Assembly (NCBI RefSeq): GCF_900101685.1
Contig: NZ_FMZZ01000012.1
Span: forward strand, 62,001-126,000
Direction: 5' to 3'
DNA: 64,000 nucleotides
Source of the DNA: Actinokineospora iranica
GTDB taxonomy: Bacteria > Actinomycetota > Actinomycetes > Mycobacteriales > Pseudonocardiaceae
Numbering within the stretch: the first letter of the stretch is position 1; each line of letters opens with the position of its first letter. A model generated the notes under the pieces. That model had not been told where the DNA came from. It did no database searches and was given only the letters and a program-made list of their open reading frames with translations. Below are positions 62,037 to 64,000 of the stretch, piece by piece. Both the position numbers and the translations under genes were made by a program.

Positions 62037-63313
62037 GCGCAGGTGACGCGCGTGCCCCGGGTGACCCTGGTCCCGCGAGTGACGCGCGTGCCGCGCTCGC
62101 GGCCGGTGACGCGGGTGCCGCGGTGCTGAGCGGTGACGCGCGTGCCCCGGGTGCCACGGTCCTGGGAAGTGACGCGCGTGCCGCACACTGCGGTGACGCG
62201 CGTTCCGCGAGTCACGCGGGTGCCGCGCTGGGCGGTGACGCGCGTCCCACAGGTGACGCGGGTGCCGCGCTCGCGCGAGATGACTCGGTCGTCGCGAGTG
62301 ACCCGGGTGCCGCGCTCGCGGGAGGTGACTCGCGTTCCGCGCGTGACTCGTGTTCCACGGGTCACGCGGGTGCCGCGCTCGTCGGCGGTGACGCGGGTGC
62401 CGCGCTGCTGAGCGGTGACGCGGGTTCCCCTGGTGACCCTGGTGCCGTGTTCCTGGGCGGTGACCCGGGTGCCGCACTGGGAAGTGACACGCGTTCCGCG
62501 GGTCACGCGGGTGCCGAGCTGGGAGGTGACGTGGGTTCCCCTGGTGACCCTGGTGCCAAGCCGGGCGGTGACGCGCGTGCCCCGGGTGACGCGGGTGCCC
62601 CGCTCCGCCGCGGTGACGCGCGTTCCGCGAGTGACCCTGGTGCCGCGTTCCTGGGCGGTGACCCGGGTTCCCCTGGTCACGCGGGTGCCGCGCTCTTCCG
62701 CCGTGACCCGGGTGCCGCGAGTGACCCTCGTGCCGCGCGTCTGCGCGGTGACCCGCGTTCCGCGTTCCTCGGCGGTGACCCTGGTGCCGCGGGTGACTCG
62801 GGTGCCGCGTTCCTCGGCGGTGACGCGGGTTCCCCTGGTGACCCGGGTGCCCCGCTCCGCCGCGGTGACTCGGGTGCCACGGGTGACGCGGGTGCCGCGG
62901 TCTTCCGCCGTGACGCGCGTTCCGCGAGTGACCCTGGTGCCGCGTTCCTGGGCGGTGACCCGGGTTCCCCTGGTCACCCTGGTGCCGCGTTCTTCGGCCG
63001 TGACTCGGGTTCCCCTGGTCACGCGGGTGCCCCGCTCGTCGGCCGTGACCCGGGTTCCGCGTTCCTCGGCGGTCACCCGGGTGCCCCTGATGCCGCGCTC
63101 GTCCGCCGTCACCCTCGTCCCCCGGTTAGCCAGAGTGGCGGTGGTGCTGACGGTGACTCGCGTGCCACGATCGTGTGTCGTGACCCGCGTCCCTCGGGTG
63201 ACGGTCCACGCCCCTGGGGTGACGCAGGCGCGCCGAAATTCGCACCGGCCTTGCGTCTGGTCGTCCATATGGGTGATGATCATTGCCGCGTCGAGGGAAG
63301 CAATGGTGTACAT
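62033..63313 (-). CDS. Pentapeptide-like GTRVT repeat protein of unknown function
   Basis: 426 residues. The first ~45 ('MYTIASLDAAMIITHMDD...') are non-repetitive. The rest is about 48 units of R-G-T-R-V-T, mostly alternating 6- and 9-residue units (RGTRVT, then RGTRVTAEE), i.e. a 15-residue period. ATG 63313 has AGGAGG 7 nt upstream. Over 1.2 kb of repeats the frame never breaks, and codons vary synonymously (Thr ACG/ACC/ACT; Arg CGC/CGG/AGG), so selection acts on this protein. No signal peptide or TM is seen. Regular T-R-V-T strands with glycine turns suggest a beta-solenoid (inference). Unlike any family I know; overlaps the HNH gene end by 4 bp. Confidence 0.7.
   Translation of the reverse strand: MYTIASLDAAMIITHMDDQTQGRCEFRRACVTPGAWTVTRGTRVTTHDRGTRVTVSTTATLANRGTRVTADERGIRGTRVTAEERGTRVTADERGTRVTRGTRVTAEERGTRVTRGTRVTAQERGTRVTRGTRVTAEDRGTRVTRGTRVTAAERGTRVTRGTRVTAEERGTRVTRGTRVTAEERGTRVTAQTRGTRVTRGTRVTAEERGTRVTRGTRVTAQERGTRVTRGTRVTAAERGTRVTRGTRVTARLGTRVTRGTHVTSQLGTRVTRGTRVTSQCGTRVTAQEHGTRVTRGTRVTAQQRGTRVTADERGTRVTRGTRVTRGTRVTSRERGTRVTRDDRVISRERGTRVTCGTRVTAQRGTRVTRGTRVTAVCGTRVTSQDRGTRGTRVTAQHRGTRVTGRERGTRVTRGTRVTRGTRVTCA
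62039..63230 (-). repeat. Coding tandem-repeat array with 18/27-bp units (45-bp compound period)
   Basis: Units of 18 and 27 bp encode RGTRVT and RGTRVTxxx on the minus strand. All unit lengths seen are multiples of 3. The array is imperfect at the 3' end of the gene, where 15- and 24-bp units appear (CGTRVT, AQRGTRVT). Confidence 0.85.
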
Positions 63314-63639
63314 GGAGTGGCCTCCTGGGGGCGGTTGCGCATCAAATGAGCGGAAGGTCGACTTCGCAAGGGCCGTACAGGTGAAAGCTATGACCCTGAT
63401 GCGTAACCGACAAGACGTCAACCCGCTGGAAGGGCTCCGACGTGCGCAGTTGAGGCCGTTCGCCCCCTGGTGATAGGCCCAACGAGCTACGAGCGCGGAC
63501 GTCAGTCGGCCGATGCGGCTTACCAGGAGAGCACCAACCGCTCACGAAGCGCGATCATGGCCGGTGGCGTCGCTGCCAGGGGCTTCGCGCGGTGGGAGTC
63601 GCCGCTGTGGGCGTGGGCTCGTCGGTTACCGTATCGCCT
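63314..63639. other. Intergenic region between the repeat protein and ctaJ
   Basis: About 325 bp with no convincing gene. It holds the ribosome site and presumably the promoter of the minus-strand repeat protein and the promoter of ctaJ on the plus strand. No hairpin or palindrome stands out. Confidence 0.5.
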
Positions 63640-63894
63640 GTGACGCCCGTCGAGACCATTCTCGTCTTCGCGGCGATCCCGCTGGCCATCTACGGTGTGA
63701 TCGCCCTACTGACACTGCGTGAGAGGTTCGCCAAGAGCCCGCGCTATCGCCCCGGACAGGAGTGGGAGCACCCGCCGGTCTGGTGGACGGCGAATCCCGC
63801 CGGACTGGGGGCTGGCCATTCCGCGGCCGCTCCCGCGCAGGACGACCCGGCGCCCCGGCGCACGGCCAAGGGAGGAGCCCGCGGTGGCTGGTGA
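63640..63894 (+). CDS. ctaJ: Small aa3-type cytochrome oxidase subunit, CtaJ-like
   Basis: 84 residues. One TM helix at ~6-25 ('TILVFAAIPLAIYGVIALLTL'-type segment) is followed by 'WEHPPVWWTANP' and a flexible tail ending GGARGGW. This matches the pattern of mycobacterial CtaJ ('PWTHAPILW', tail ending in GGASGKW, from memory), an accessory subunit of the aa3 oxidase in the III2-IV2 supercomplex. It also sits near the HNH and GlbO genes there. GTG 63640 is chosen. It overlaps the next gene by 11 bp. Confidence 0.7.
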   Translation: MTPVETILVFAAIPLAIYGVIALLTLRERFAKSPRYRPGQEWEHPPVWWTANPAGLGAGHSAAAPAQDDPAPRRTAKGGARGGW

Positions 63895-64000
63895 GGTGAT
63901 TCGGGCCGACGCCGACCCGACCGTCGAGGACCCGGAGCACGGCTACGGCGCCGCGGTCACGGCCAGCGGCCGGATCTCGGTGGCCAAGCAGAAGACGCCC
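63884..64000 (+). CDS. Partial gene running off the window end, unknown
   Basis: Thirty-nine codons are visible from GTG 63884, starting MAGEVIRADADPTVEDPEHG. GGGAGGAG (63870-63877) lies 6 nt upstream and the start overlaps the ctaJ stop, so it is co-translated. The acidic N-terminus gives no family. Too short to name. Confidence 0.6.
   Translation, partial: MAGEVIRADADPTVEDPEHGYGAAVTASGRISVAKQKTP

Noticed and set aside
62039-63230. Possible CRISPR array
   Set aside because: Units are contiguous 18/27-bp coding repeats without unique spacers, and no cas genes are present.
62003-63473. Long plus-strand frames across the GTRVT repeat array
   Set aside because: They are open only because the repeat is GC-rich and in-frame on the other strand. 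They lack a ribosome site and synonymous-type variation, while the minus strand has both.

Overview
This window is high-GC actinobacterial DNA. GTG starts, GGAGG-type ribosome sites and some apparently leaderless genes are frequent. The right half follows the mycobacterial block Rv2478c-Rv2468 in gene order: SSB-like protein, EttA, NAD-glutamate dehydrogenase, thioesterase, an Rv2474c-like protein, alpha-glucosidase, GlbO and an HNH protein, ending in a CtaJ-like oxidase subunit. Together with the large disordered protein and NB-ARC regulators this suggests a Pseudonocardiales organism (inference; genus not determinable by eye).

Left edge (1-2410): the C-terminus of a SigJ-like ECF sigma factor, a GT87 mannosyltransferase-like membrane enzyme and a MmcQ/YjbR protein, all ordinary chromosomal genes.

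Main defence island (2863-27294): eight co-directional, tightly packed genes encode a protein of unknown family, a phospholipase-D-motif protein, a 2071-residue Ser/Thr kinase + YprA-type helicase + zinc-binding DUF1998-like region + Vsr/DUF559-like nuclease fusion, a SNF2-family helicase like DISARM DrmD, a PglX/DrmMI-like adenine methyltransferase, McrB (DUF4357/PUA-like head), McrC and a UvrD-like helicase with a ParE/RelE-like head. A convergent HTH-methyltransferase closes it. The kinase-helicase gene and the convergent methyltransferase share the same 15-bp palindrome, GTTGACNNNGTCAAC, placed exactly 32 nt before a TACGST -10-like element. This suggests one regulon. The locus mixes parts of DISARM, BREX/Pgl and McrBC and is the strongest candidate for a little-described system.

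Second accessory block (27295-39105): gene remnants, a two-gene HerA-like ATPase unit, a SEFIR-NPCBM protein, an unknown conserved protein, an 18-codon ORF in front of an XRE/NB-ARC/TPR regulator, and a TIGR04141-family protein. It ends at a tRNA-Arg(TCT) whose 3' end faces the island. I see no integrase or duplicated att site.

Right half (39106-64000): a lipoprotein, a CopD-CtaG fusion, SSB, a Rho-N-like protein and ettA. Next comes a 2089-residue protein with TPR-like and degenerate GGDEF-like regions and a long repeat-rich tail carrying RHDSGVTRR motifs. It is followed by gdh, a thioesterase, an Rv2474c-like protein, aglA, glbO, an MscS channel and an HNH protein. A 426-residue protein built of about 48 GTRVT units is encoded convergently to the HNH gene. 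ctaJ and a partial gene end the window.
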